Of a stretch of 64,000 nucleotides of DNA, positions 22,206 to 32,489 are shown piece after piece. The stretch comes from Platycnemis pennipes (Eukaryota; Arthropoda; Insecta; Odonata; Platycnemididae). Made by a program: the position numbers and the translations under genes. Where the stretch lies: positions 75,686,645 through 75,750,644 of the forward strand of contig OW121853.1 of NCBI GenBank assembly GCA_933228895.1, in the 5' to 3' direction. How positions within the stretch are numbered: the stretch's first letter is position 1; every line of letters begins with the position of its first letter. The notes below the pieces were generated by a model. The model was given only the letters and a program-made list of their open reading frames with translations. It ran no database searches and had not been told where the DNA came from.

Positions 22206-22850
22206 AGGTATCGTTTTCCCTTTCTACACACCTTCAATGTTCAATACATATGTGGTTGCTTTAAATTTATGTTTAAATATACTAGTATTTTCTGCACATT
22301 TAAAACGACTTGAGCATCTCCATTGCTAAAATCTTGTTCTAAGATGTTCAGGTTTGACGTTAAATTTTTAACTAAATACCTACGTACAAATATGTTTTAA
22401 ATTTTTTTGAAAATTGCAGTACTCATAATAGACCGTCTGAGCATATAATTAGCCAACATCAACAATTTTCCGCGTAACACCTTTTCGCTATTCTCCATAG
22501 TCAGCGAGTAAAAACAAAATGAAAAAAAGATCAATTTAGAATGTGGTTGTAGTCTTGTCTATGAGCTTTCATAGGGCTAGAGGGGCGACCTCTATGCGGC
22601 ACTAGTTTACTATGTTATGTAAATCTTTAAAATTTACTTAAATAGATGCTTATGATAAAGATAAAATGGAAAGGACAATTAACCAAGGGGTTGCACCCTT
22701 ATTGAAATATGACCTATCTTAGGATATGGGGGTGACCTCTACTCTTGTTTACGATGTTGAGTAGGTATATCTTTAAATTTACTTAAATATATGCTTAAAT
22801 ATCGTGGATAGACGTGAAAATTAGACCTACCCCCCCTTTCAACCTTTCCC
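22206..22850. other. A+T-rich, with a weak direct duplication
   Basis: An imperfect direct repeat of roughly 165 bp is visible at 22555-22835 (shared tttacttaaata-atgctta and gcgacctcta/gtgacctcta). Nothing else is recognised. Confidence 0.35.
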
Positions 22851-22854
22851 TCCC

Positions 22855-22990
22855 CTCACTGCAAATTGTATATATACAGATGTTTGACATTTAATTTTCA
22901 CCTGAAGATGGTGTTGTACACCGAAACCGGTCAAGTAAAAATCCTTATTCTTGTGGAAAATTGCCATATTTTTTTTCGCTATGATATTCC
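22855..22990 (+). mobile_element. Penelope-like LTR-type remnant with hammerhead core
   Basis: Order: a TATA-like tgtatatataca, then ctgaaga (22902-22908), a stem ggtg/cacc with loop, gaaa (22923-22926), and ccggtc. This matches the C-U-G-A-N-G-A, stem II, G-A-A-A, short stem III, U-C arrangement of minimal type I hammerheads known from Penelope-like elements. Downstream, cttgtggaaaattgccat closely matches the end of the GIY-YIG-bearing Penelope relic at 31.55 kb. Stem I is weak here. Confidence 0.6.
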
Positions 22991-23725
22991 TCCAAATCAA
23001 GCCTGAAACAACTACCTTTAGTGAAAATTAGACTTATCCATTCTCCTCTCGTTGAAATATCTTCGTTACTCATGCTATGCATATCTTACATATCTTGCTT
23101 ATCTATTACTATGCATATCTTACCTTGATCAACATTTTGTAGCAATACATATGCGATGAAAATGACTGAGTTTTCGATCGGTAAATTTAATATCTGCAAC
23201 CTCCTCTAATGCTCTTTAAAAAAGAAATTCCATTCGTTTTCTTCAACCAACCGGTGATTCTCGATCGTTGCGTTCGAGAGAGCTCATTTCCGTTCGGTAT
23301 ATCATTCTTTCACTTTTTCCGCCCCGTTTGCATTTACACAGACAACTTCCTGTCTCCCCTCCTCCTACGTGCCTTTCTCTTCTTCCCTCTGCCAAGGCTC
23401 AAAATCTCCAGCCCCTGAATCCTTCTCTCAAAAGTCCCTTATGGCAGTGGTAGAATTAGATTTTAAGATACCCCAACAGCCTATGTCGCTATAGAAATGA
23501 AATCTAAATGAAAGAAGACTTTGTTCCATTCCACTCAAATATTATTAGGTACCTACCGCACAAAGAGAGGTTATTTTTTTAAATTTATTTAATGCCTAAA
23601 TTCCACCTAGTCAACTTTCCTGCTTTGCTATGAAGCTTATGTTTCATTTTAATGCCTGACTCAACTTAATCCTTAGCTTAATAAGGTGGTTTCTTTCATC
23701 AAAGAAAAGAGAATTCAGTAATTGC
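22991..23725. other. No recognised feature
   Basis: A+T-rich with a pyrimidine-rich middle (23330-23420). No gene or element is placed. Confidence 0.35.
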
Positions 23726-23729
23726 TGAA

Positions 23730-23805
23730 AAATATCTGCCACTGCTGATATTCCGATCCCGTCCGCCTGGGTGAAAAAGCGATACTCACTTAGCAGTAAC
23801 TACCA
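23730..23805 (-). mobile_element. tRNA-SINE head fragment
   Basis: aaatatctgccactgctgat followed by a B-box-like complement (ttccgatccc) mirrors the SINE heads at 17.0 and 12.6 kb. Confidence 0.35.
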
Positions 23806-23845
23806 CGAAATGACCTGACACCCTTCTCCGCGGATTTATGTATCC

Positions 23846-24105
23846 CAGGGGCGTCGCTGGGAGGGGCCAAACTTGAAAAGGGCCGGCTCCTATGAAAAGG
23901 GTCCGCATTTTTTTGCGGATAGGAGGGGGTAGAGACTAGAATTCCGCTAAAAGTGCATATGAAGGTGGTAGAATATGTGTCAGAAGGCAAGCTGAAATTT
24001 AATTTTTATTAATTAAGACTCATTTCTCAAGGGCCCGGGGCAAAATCTGGGGGAGGGGGGGGGAGGGGTGAATACCTCCCCTGCCCCCCACTGCCGACGC
24101 CGCTG
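23846..24105. mobile_element. hAT-like MITE
   Basis: The left end caggggcgtcgctgggagggg and the right end (…ctgccgacgccgctg) are imperfect inverted repeats of the CAGNGGCGTCG type common among insect hAT elements. Flanks atgtatcc (23838-23845) and atgttaac (24106-24113) share only part of an 8-bp duplication. There is a strong G run at the right and no coding capacity. Confidence 0.6.
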
Positions 24106-24113
24106 ATGTTAAC

Positions 24114-25215
24114 ATACCTGCGATTCTGTATTTTTAAGATTTTATATTTTCTGAATCTGTTAACTCCATTACTACCTCCTTTTTGACTTTACCTCAATGT
24201 TACTTTTTTGATAGCCTGGGACCTCATTTACTTAGCTGAAACTATAGTAATAAATTAATGCGTGATAGGTATGTAGTGGTTGTTGGAAAAGTTTTTTTTT
24301 TTAAATCATGAGCACTTAGGCCCGGTCTTGTAATGCGTGCTTAACGTTAAACGCCAGTTTGTGAGGAAGTAACGGTAATCTCGCGTTTATCGTGTTATTC
24401 CGGTTTATGTAGTGTCATCTCAGTATCGGTTTATGTGACAATTAAGTTTTTTTTTCAGGAGTTTATCCAGGATGTGTCTCGTGCCATGAAATTATTTGAG
24501 TGGGAATCATGAAAAAAATACTGGGGCTAAGTGAATGCTAAAACGCATTCGATTACTTTTTTATTACACTCGTTATCGTAATGGAATTTGTGGAGGAGGA
24601 GACGCATCTAACGACTAGATAGGAACCCCTTCCGCTGTTCACTTGCGGTCATAACGCCTCCTTCCCCTCAGATTAATGCTCTTCCTCTATTATTCCTCCA
24701 ATAAAACGGGGTTTATTGAACTTTCCCGACAACTTCCCGTGTTGCATGCGGAGGCCGACTATTTAATGGCTAAAATACATCGTTGCGGCGAGCGGTTAAC
24801 GAACAGAGACCCGAATGAAGGGTTTGCTGGAGAGACAGAATTTAAAAAGAAAAAAAAATTGCTCGCATCGGTTTTGTCGCGTTAACGCTGGGAATTTGAG
24901 ATGTTCGCCGTTGATAAAGAAAATAAAGAAAAAAAATGTGGGGCAGTGAGAGTTCATACAAAGAGCTGACCGAGAGAGCCCGCTTTTGAAACGGTCGGAC
25001 GCTCGCGTAACAATGAACAACCCCGGTAGCGTGGCAACGCAATCGTGGTCTCAGCGGTAGTGGATTTCGAGTTTTTTTTTTTTAAAGGTACGTTGACAGC
25101 CGCGGTCATTTGGCACCGTAAGAACGTGCTATTTATAGCTCATGGAACAATATATTTCTTCCAATATAACGAGAAAGTTCTGGAGATTAAAATAAGTCGC
25201 AGTATTCCTTTCAAC
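24114..25215. other. No recognised feature
   Basis: Mixed sequence. T or A runs lie near 24290, 24840 and 25070. No frame has family resemblance. Confidence 0.35.
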
Positions 25216-25216
25216 T

Positions 25217-25540
25217 ACGTTGTTAATCCTAAGATTGGTTTGACGCTGTTCTCCGCTGGATTATCTTGAAGTGTTAACCTCTTCCCATTGACATAATTAT
25301 TCTTTATTGCATCCTTTACGATTGTCACGGAGCTTATCTTGATCAGACCATCATGTATTAAGAAGTAATCGATGTGGTTGTCGCGTATTTTATAAGTTTT
25401 TCAGTAGAAGTCGCTTTTCTCCCACTCATAGCTTCCTTCTATTCATTTCATCTTCATCATTCTTCTATATCCTTCATTTTAAATTCTAGTTTTCACTTCT
25501 CTGCTGATGTTTTCGTCCATTTCTCATTGACGCGAAGAAG
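25217..25540 (-). pseudogene. RTE-like LINE 3' end, minus strand
   Basis: Starts (as the 3' terminus on the minus strand) with the complement of aatcctaagattggtttgacg, the signature shared with 50.7 and 63.95 kb. Weak matches to the C-terminal coding part follow to about 25345. Beyond that it is too decayed to call. Confidence 0.5.
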
Positions 25541-25915
25541 CATACTCCGGATGTAACCTCCAACACAGCGTTTGTAATGAATTCCAAGTTTTTCAAACTG
25601 TCGTATGAGTCTTATCAAATGAAAAAGTTTTGGGTAGATGTGAGCTTAAGGGTCACGAACTTCAAACATTTATCCTGCGAAAACGGTGTTAATTAGCACT
25701 TTCATTCGAACTGTGTTAGGTAGAGGAAGGATGGAGATTTATTATGACATGACTTTCATTGCTCCAATGCCATTATTTCATGAGATATAACACTCCGAAA
25801 ATCACCATTTTTCACATGAAAATCGACGTTTTTCAACGCCATATTGGGTTGTTCCCGAGACCACCGCTAGAGGGCTTTGCTACATTTCACCTCTTCCCTA
25901 TGTCCTGTGCAGAGC

Positions 25916-26121
25916 GGTGGGTTTAAGCTTTTTAATGGCATTGTTTAAATACGCGATGTCATGAGACGTTGGGTTTTAGCTTCTGAAGGGCCTTGTTTAA
26001 ATACGCGATGTCGTGTGACGTTGGGTTTTAGCTTCCGAAGGGCATTGTTTAAATAAGCGATGTAGTGGGACGTTGGGTTTTAGCTTCCGAAGGCCATTGT
26101 TTAAATACGCGAACTTGTTGA
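25916..26121 (+). repeat. 52-bp tandem repeat, about four copies
   Basis: The unit contains gttgggttttagcttc, gaagggcattgtttaaata and gcgatgt. Copies start about every 52 bp, and the first is the most diverged. It lies within the 25.6-26.8-kb element. Confidence 0.8.
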
Positions 26122-26248
26122 TTCGATCGTCTATTGTCGTCCGTTGTGGCTGCCGAGGCAGACGAGGCCCTTTCCTCCTCACCTAGTTTTGTTTAGAATG
26201 TGAAATAAGTGATCAATCCTAATATTGGTGGTCGTCCGACAAAAACCT

Positions 26249-26505
26249 GCGATTCGATTGCAGTTTCATCGGCTGTGAGGTGTCTCAAAACCCCCACCCG
26301 TTCATGTTTTTGTGCAGTTTCATCGATTGTGAGGTGACTCAATACCCCCATCCCGTTCGTGTTTTTGTGCAGTTTCATCGGTTGTGAGGTGATTCAAAAC
26401 CCCCATCCCGTTCATGTTTTTGTGCAGTTTCATCGGTTGTGAGGTGAATCAAAACCCCCATCCAGTTTATGTTTTTGTTCATTTTCAACGATTGTGAGGA
26501 GTCTC
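26249..26505 (+). repeat. 55-bp tandem repeat, about 4.7 copies
   Basis: The unit contains gcagtttcatcggttgtgag, caaaacccccatcc and gttcatgtttttg. It keeps a period of 55 bp, with the last unit degenerate. It lies within the same element as the 52-bp array. Confidence 0.8.
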
Positions 26506-27106
26506 GTAACACACTTTCCGCTGTTTTCCTGTTCCCCGCCTTCTCCCGCCAACCATTATACTGCAGAAAATACACTCAACATACACCGTGACACCTGGTG
26601 TCGAAGCTGTGAAACACCAATATGGCGGGGCTGCGAACACCCACCTCATGGGCTTAAATCGCTGCAAATTCGTGAGTTTTTTCTTTTTTTTAAATATTTT
26701 TTCGCGAGTGTTAATTGCTGTTATAGCAGGTTGTGTTCAGAAAATTTCATCGAAAAATGACGATTTGTAGGGGTTGAAAAAAATGTTTGAAGTTCGTGAC
26801 CCTTAAGCTCACATTTACCAAGTTTTGTACGATTTAAAGATGGAGGCTTAGCTTTATGAAACTCACTCACAGGAAACGAATTAAAACTATTATGCATTTC
26901 CTGAAAGTCTTGCTTGTTTTTTAAGCTCCATCACATCATCATCAATCTTATCAAATTTTTCTACCAGGAGATCCCCGAAATCTCCAATAGTATTTAGCGT
27001 CTGTGCGGATGTCGCAATAATGTCTGAATTATCGGTGTTGCTAATAGGTGTTGTCCGCTAATTTGTAACGCACAACTTTCGCTCTCCGTAAACAGGGGGC
27101 CCGAGT

Positions 27107-27273
27107 TTTGAATCTTTCGTTACTCACCGAATAAATATTGACGTTTTCGTTACCACCGAAAACGTCATATTTTGTTACCAACGTGGATAAACGAATAACT
27201 TGAAACGAATGACGTTATGATAACGACAAATTTCATTCGTTATGGCGTAACGAAAGATTCAAGACTCGGGCCC
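27107..27273. mobile_element. 167-bp MITE with 27-bp terminal inverted repeats and inner hairpin
   Basis: gggcccgagttttgaatctt at left and its near-perfect complement ending cgggccc at right. AGG flanks both ends (27104-27106 and 27274-27276), a possible 3-bp duplication. A second perfect hairpin, gacgttttcg / cgaaaacgtc, sits inside. No coding capacity. Confidence 0.7.
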
Positions 27274-27354
27274 AGGGATGGATGGGTAACGACAATGTAA
27301 CGGCAATACCCTTAACCGCGGAGGGACTACTTCCTCCCACCGGCAACTCTTCTA

Positions 27355-27405
27355 ACTAGGGTTACCAGGGGTCTCCGGTCTTTCCCGAAAATGTCCTCTT
27401 TTTTT
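27355..27405. mobile_element. hAT-like terminal fragment
   Basis: agggttaccaggggtctccgg followed by cccgaaaatgtcctc resembles the widespread AGGGTTGCCAG-type hAT terminus. No partner end is visible nearby. Confidence 0.35.
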
Positions 27406-27691
27406 AGGGGGTCGCGCCGTACGTAGGGACGGGATGGGTCGCGCACGGGCTAAAAGACAGTGTCTACTAAAGTTAGGATAATTTAATCCGAATTGAACAT
27501 TACTATAAATGTAATTATATATATTAGCTTGCATTTGGCTTTGCAAAAAAATAATTTCAACACATTTTTAGGTATTTTCATTAACAGTGCACAAAGGAAG
27601 GACTAGAAAACTACTTAAGAATTTCGGAGGAATATACATAGAACTAATATGAAGATCTCTAACGTAGTTAGAGACTTTGATTCCGGTCCAG

Positions 27692-28228
27692 AATGGGGGC
27701 GTTTACTCGGAACCGAAATTGCAATTTTGTACACGAAATCGTTAGATGGTAACGAAAAATGAATTTTAGTGAAAAAATTAATCTTCTAACCGCAACCATT
27801 CGCTCATAAATCAAAAATTAAAATAAGCAAAAGGAGACGCCCACCGAAGAAGCTGCTTTGATATCATTGACGGCATTTTCCTCCCGTCCTTGGCTGCTAT
27901 AAGGGGAAGGGAAGGGAGTGGAGGGGGGTTCTCGGAATTTCTGCTTGAACAGATCCTGTCGCAATCGCTCCTGTTGGCAGAGTCAGCTGTGCCCCCCCCC
28001 CCATTGCGATAAGGCGAAGTAGCTTCGCGGGCTCAGTTGTGATTGGACGAAGTCGAATACGTCAGAGGTTGCACCACGCCCACTTTTCCGAAAGGGTTAA
28101 AAACATCAGTTTTTCGCCGCTTATAACTCGAGAAATAATTGACGGATCAAAAAACGGAAAAATACGAGTCTTTTTATTTTACAAACTCTATCAGAGTCGG
28201 CAATAAAAAATATGGTAAACGACCCCTT
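27692..28228 (+). mobile_element. Family D element, copy 2
   Basis: Left end aatgggggcgtttactcgg, right end ggtaaacgacccc. The internal order is identical to copy 1, including the ggaagggaagggagtgg block, gcgaagtagcttcgcgggctc and ataactcgagaaataattga. No target duplication is clear. Confidence 0.75.
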
Positions 28229-29999
28229 TGTCCGGGCATCGGAAAAAAATATCCTATACTTATTATATTGAACTGGATTCCTCGAAATATTTCTATATTC
28301 CCATCAAATGTTGGCAATCTTTCTTCTGACTTCGTGCCATCCTTTGGAGGTTAATGATTTTACCGATGAGATGGATTTCCGTGTAATCAGGGCTGGCAAA
28401 ATTTGTGTGGTTGTGATGCGTGACTGACCAATTGATGTAACTGACGGCATTAGTCCGGCTTTATCCGACATTTCAGATCTCATTGTCCTCCCTCACGACT
28501 GCGTGCAACTGGTAGCCATGCGCCTAACCGAAGGGTCCAACCATTAGTAGCCATCGATTTCGCGGACCGGAGTTGGCTCTTAACCATTGAATAGCCCTTT
28601 TGCGAAGAAGAATCATTCTAAAGATAAACGCCAACTCAATGCTTGAGGAGGTTGTGTCGACTTCGCTTTTTCGGAGAGCTCCAATAGCGGTTGTAAGTCG
28701 TCTTATCGCGTACTGAAAGGGAGTTTTTGGACTCTTTATATGAATTAATCTTCTTTCCGGATGTTTTTTTTTTGGCGAGATCCCTATCCTTTGGTGAAAG
28801 TTAAAAAAAAAGTCCATGGAAAGCCGTCGTAAATTTTTTTAAATGTCCATTGTGTAGTCTTGAATATCAGAGATTTCCAAATTTTGAAAAAATGCGGAAG
28901 TGATGGGTGAACAAAAAAGAAATTGAATGAAATTGCTTTTCTATCCTTCGCGCATACTTACAGAAATACTTGATGCTCATAACAGATTAACCCCGAGAAA
29001 AAAATCTTGCTTAAGCTTTTAAATTCCCTGTTACCTTAAATTACCTCATTCGGAATTGTGAACTAATTCAACCACTCCATCCAAATTATTGCTACGATTT
29101 TACTTAATCACTAAATTACGTTAGTTATTTGTGAAGGTTTTTCTTGTAGCATTTGCTTGATATTTGAGTGGACATAGTCCAAGAGGGGAACACGTTTGAT
29201 TCGAAAATAACGTTTTTGCTAATACCTTTTATTTTCTTCTTTGCGTTTTGCGAATATTTATTTATTTTTATTTCCAGTGGATATGCATTATCATTGTTGC
29301 TTGTCTTTCCGTGTTACGAGTATTGACGTCAATCAAAAGTCCTTGTATCTGAGCTGGTTGATCGAACTTTGATGAGAGTGAAAAGTCCACGTATTTGACG
29401 CAATGGCGGTTAGTTCTGACATAAATCACTAGGAAATTTAAAGAAATATCTTCGTGTCTCCCAATAAAATTCATTTCTCAAGACCTACTAGATTATTCCT
29501 TGTGGTCCTACACCAACAGGTGATCTAACCTGACCTTTAAGATGTGATGATGTTGCATCTCAATGAAACCTAAGTCGTGAGAAATAAATCCTTCGTGGAA
29601 AGAATAAGTGGCAGTTCGCCATTTCGCTATAAGTTACGTTTCGTTCACGAAGTTCCGTAATACTTTTTCCTTTACTTCCTTTCTCCTCCAGCATACGAAG
29701 CATTCCTTGAGCATCTTCTGTTTTATATACCATCCATCTCACTTCCTCGATCCTTCTCCAAGCCCTCATCACAACTCCACGATTTTATTAACATGAAATA
29801 TATTTACTAAACTTTTTAAATGATACCTTTTTTCTCATGGTTCGCGGTTATTATAGTTTGCTATTGTAGCGAACTACTATTTTTCTAACGCAAATATCTG
29901 CGTCAAGTACTTTGATACTACCACGTTTTCCAATACACGGGCTTTATTACTAAATATTTCCTCCTAGACGCTATTCAGGAACTTCAATATTTTTACTTC
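28229..29999. other. No recognised gene or element
   Basis: A+T-rich sequence. The frame 28524-28817 (minus, 97 codons) and a 29560-29772 minus frame beginning MMRAWRRIEEVRW have no domain I can name. The latter only faintly recalls RTE-like LINE tails. Confidence 0.35.
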
Positions 30000-30102
30000 T
30001 GTGGTTTTAACACACCAAAATGGCGAACCATTTGTGTTTATACCACGTGACTCCTTGGTTACCCATTCGAGATAATTCCGACGGTTTCAAACACAACCCC
30101 TT
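30000..30102. mobile_element. Family A right half, copy 3a
   Basis: Starts near ggttttaacacacca and runs through cacgtgactccttggttacc to the end cggtttcaaacacaacccc. The left half is missing. It is followed directly by CCTGG (30103-30107), which also forms the left flank of the next family A copy. Confidence 0.75.
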
Positions 30103-30107
30103 CCTGG

Positions 30108-30420
30108 GGAGATGTGTTTTAAACCGTCGGAATTACCTGAAATAGGTAACCAAGGGGTCACGTGGTACAAAACGGAAAGGTTTGCAAGTGTGGTTTGTCT
30201 GAATCGCTCGTTACAAATACCATTAATTGTCTTCACTTGCGTTTTTCTCATATCTCTTGACTATAGAGGCCACAGATGAGATAAAACACAAGTTAAACAA
30301 TGAATGAGGTTTCAATCAGCAGTTTTAACAAACCAAATTTGCAAACCATTCGAGTTTGTTCCACGTGACTCCTTGGTTACCTATTCGAGATAATCCCGAC
30401 GGTTTGAAAACACCAACCCC
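30108..30420. mobile_element. Family A foldback MITE, copy 3b
   Basis: A complete foldback adjoining copy 3a in tandem. The ends are ggagatgtgttttaaaccgtc and gacggtttgaaaacacc. The left flank is CCTGG, but the right flank (cacccg) does not repeat it, so one side has been rearranged. Confidence 0.75.
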
Positions 30421-30429
30421 CACCCGAAG

Positions 30430-30870
30430 AACGTGATCCCATGCCCTGTAAAATAGAGGATGACGCCGAGTAGTGCTCCGTTTCTGCGGGGCGAGGTGAA
30501 TTTACGATCTACGAGAGAGTCGTGATTTAGTGCGATTCGTGTCGAGGAGCGGGTCTGTTTAGAATGGGGAGGGGGGGTGTAGAAGGTCGTCAATGGCCGC
30601 TCGATCGGCCGTCTTGAGGTGGTCCTCGCTGAGTGGAAATCTCCTTCTCCACTCTCGCGATCGCATAAAACTAGCTGAGGTACTCTCCCCCTCACCCCCC
30701 CCCCCCACCCTCTGACCGAGTGATGTCACGGTCGAATCAATCCACTCTCCTCGCTCGAAGTTAAGCGGGGCAATCTTACTGCAACACTCTCGGAATGAAG
30801 GTGAAGTTTCTTCGAATGTCAAAAAGCAAGCAGGTTAGGATGTACTTGGAGGAGGCAATGGTATAATAAC
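30430..30870. other. CpG-rich stretch with possible 5S-like internal promoter motifs
   Basis: gaagttaagc (30757-30766) and ggttaggatgtacttgga (30833-30850) resemble the internal control motifs of 5S rRNA genes but are about 65 bp apart instead of about 20. The rest does not fit 5S rRNA. It could be a 5S-derived SINE or pseudogene, or chance. Confidence 0.2.
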
Positions 30871-30908
30871 CTTTGCGTTACAACAATGGGGTTTCTTTGG
30901 AAGGACTA

Positions 30909-31005
30909 GGGCCGTATTCAGAATCTCCACTAAAGTCTCGCTTCCACTGCTCACGTCCTAAAATCTCTACTTCGAGTGAAATTGGTGTACAGATTCACCC
31001 TGCTA
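30909..31005 (+). mobile_element. Family E MITE, left half
   Basis: gccgtattcagaatctc and the following 90 bp match the left half of the complete family E element at 56.77 kb. It is cut off exactly where family D copy 3 begins. Confidence 0.6.
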
Positions 31006-31535
31006 ATGGGGTCGTTTACCATATTTTTTATTGCCGAATATGATAGTTTGTAAAATAGAAAGACCGTTATTTTTCCGTTTTTCGATCCGTCAATTAGTTC
31101 TCGAGTTATGAGCGGTGAAAAACTGATGTTTTTTTTAACCCTTTCGGAAAAGTGGGCGTGCATGCGACCTCTTACGTCACCCACTTCGTCCAATCACAAC
31201 TTAGCCCTGAACTGAACATCGCAATGGTGGACGCACAGCTGAATCTGCCAACGGGAGCGGTTGCGACAGGATCTGTGCAAGCAAACCTTCCGACCTCCCC
31301 GCCCCCTCCACTCTCTTCTCTTCCCCTAAAAGCAGTCAAGAACGGGAGGAAAATGACGTTTATGATATCGAACCAGCTTTTTTGGTGGGCGTAACCTTTT
31401 GCTTATTTTAATTTTTGATTTATGAGCGAATGGCCGCTCTGGTTAGAAGATTATTTAAAAAAAATTAATTTTTCGTTTCCATCTAACGATTTCGTGTACA
31501 GAATAACGATTCTGTTCCGAGTAAACTCCCCCATT
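31006..31535 (-). mobile_element. Family D element, copy 3
   Basis: Inverted relative to copies 1 and 2: it begins aatggggtcgtttaccat and ends agtaaactcccccatt. It is immediately followed by the Penelope-like relic. An 80-codon plus-strand frame (31152-31394) is the counterpart of the short minus frame in copy 1. Confidence 0.75.
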
Positions 31536-31720
31536 GGCAATGAGGCAAGATGGCATTTTTTCCACAAGGTTTAATGTCGGTACGACGCGTTTCAACCGTT
31601 AGGTCATCATCAGATACATACATCTGTGAAAAGTTCTGTGAGCCGTATTTATACCACTCACAATCAGATTGGGGGTGGGAAAGAAAGAATTAGCATGGTG
31701 AAGAGGTTATTGAAAGGACG
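31536..31720 (-). mobile_element. Penelope-like 3' LTR-type region with TATA box and hammerhead core
   Basis: On the minus strand: a TATA-like ggtataaatacgg (about 31645-31657), then ctgatga (complement 31607-31613), a short stem acc/ggt, gaaac (complement 31589-31593), gcgtc and gtaccg. The bases flanking the core (gtat / gtac) can pair as stem I. This is the arrangement described for minimal hammerheads in Penelope-like elements. The end (ccttgtggaaaaaatgccat) is shared with the remnant at 22.9 kb. Confidence 0.65.
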
Positions 31721-31773
31721 GACTCTTGGTAAATGGAATGGCGAGTGTTGGGGAGTGCCACAGAAACTTTTGT

Positions 31774-32034
31774 TCATTCAACAAGGGTACTGCTTCCTCC
31801 CTGCACAATTTCCAATATGTCCAATCTTTGGCCTTTCCTCTCCACTTGGAGTATCTCCGGGTCAAATACACAAGTGTGGCGTTCTTCGAGGAGGTGTTTC
31901 GCCATGAGAGAGGCGGAGTCTCCTTTCTCCCAACATTTCTTGTGCTCCAACATGCGGGTGGCGAAAATTCGGCCCGTCTGACCAATAATATATATTTTGT
32001 CACAATCACAGCGCTTGATTTTATTCATTCCTGA
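31774..32034 (-). pseudogene. Penelope-like GIY-YIG endonuclease domain relic
   Basis: An 84-codon frame (31774-32028) with the C-terminal endonuclease signature of Penelope-like elements: C-D-C-D-K-I-Y-I-I-G-Q-T-G-R near residues 7-20, R25, E28-H29, A-K-H-L-L-E-E-R-H around 43-51 and a candidate catalytic Glu in L-E-I near 73. In the family this domain nicks target DNA for retrotransposition. Here the YIG motif carries an extra Ile, and the GIY position upstream appears to read G-M-N, so activity is unlikely. The reverse transcriptase part is absent: the relic is cut off near 32040, next to a LINE tail. Confidence 0.8.
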
Positions 32035-32054
32035 CTAGAGGGAGGGTTTAGTTT

Positions 32055-32345
32055 ACATCTAAATCTACATCTACATAATACCCTGCAAGCCACCATAAAG
32101 GTGTGTGGCAGGGGGTGAACTCTCACCAAACATGCACTACATGTTATGCATAAAATGGATTATGCTAGGTTCGACCAGATAATTAAGATTAGAGAGATAG
32201 ATTGTCGTACTGATAGATTGAAAATGTTATTTTTCCCCCGTACTATAAGAGCACAGAATAGGCAGCATAGCAAAGGGATAGGTAATAGGTGAAATATTTT
32301 AGAGTAGTTTGTAGTGCATGATGCATGTATTAACAACCAATCCCT
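32055..32345 (-). mobile_element. CR1-like LINE 3' end with an inverted 5' part
   Basis: From the left: a reverse-oriented tail (catctacatctacataatacc, cctgcaagccacc, accaaacatgcactac) to about 32162, then a block in the opposite orientation. That block encodes on the plus strand K-I-R-E-I-D-C-R-T-D-R-L-K and F-F-P-R-T-I, the same C-terminal motif as at 15.2 kb. A tail joined to an inverted upstream segment is the expected product of twin priming during LINE insertion. Confidence 0.65.
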
Positions 32346-32489
32346 TAATCATCATAAAGTTTATCTTTAGTTCGGCACAGTTATCTTTCTAAATGTGATT
32401 GGGTTGTAAAAAGGAGTTCTTAGTTCGTCTTTCGGGATCAATTTAAAAATGTTCGCATAAAAATAATGGTCAGGTTTACCGACGAATAG

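Larger units (their letters stand above)
25629..26826. mobile_element. 1.2-kb inverted-repeat element carrying two tandem arrays
   Basis: The ends share an almost perfect inverted repeat of at least 37 bp (gtgagcttaagggtcacgaa near the left, its complement near the right). Weaker matching extends further out (aagttttgggtaga / accaagttttg). Inside are two unrelated tandem arrays, listed separately, and a G+C-richer right part. No transposase-like frame. Subterminal tandem repeats inside terminal inverted repeats are typical of several DNA transposon groups. Confidence 0.6.

Noticed and set aside
29560..29772. RTE-like LINE fragment on the minus strand
   Set aside because: Only a faint W-R-R-I-E-E resemblance. 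The characteristic 3' terminus is missing.
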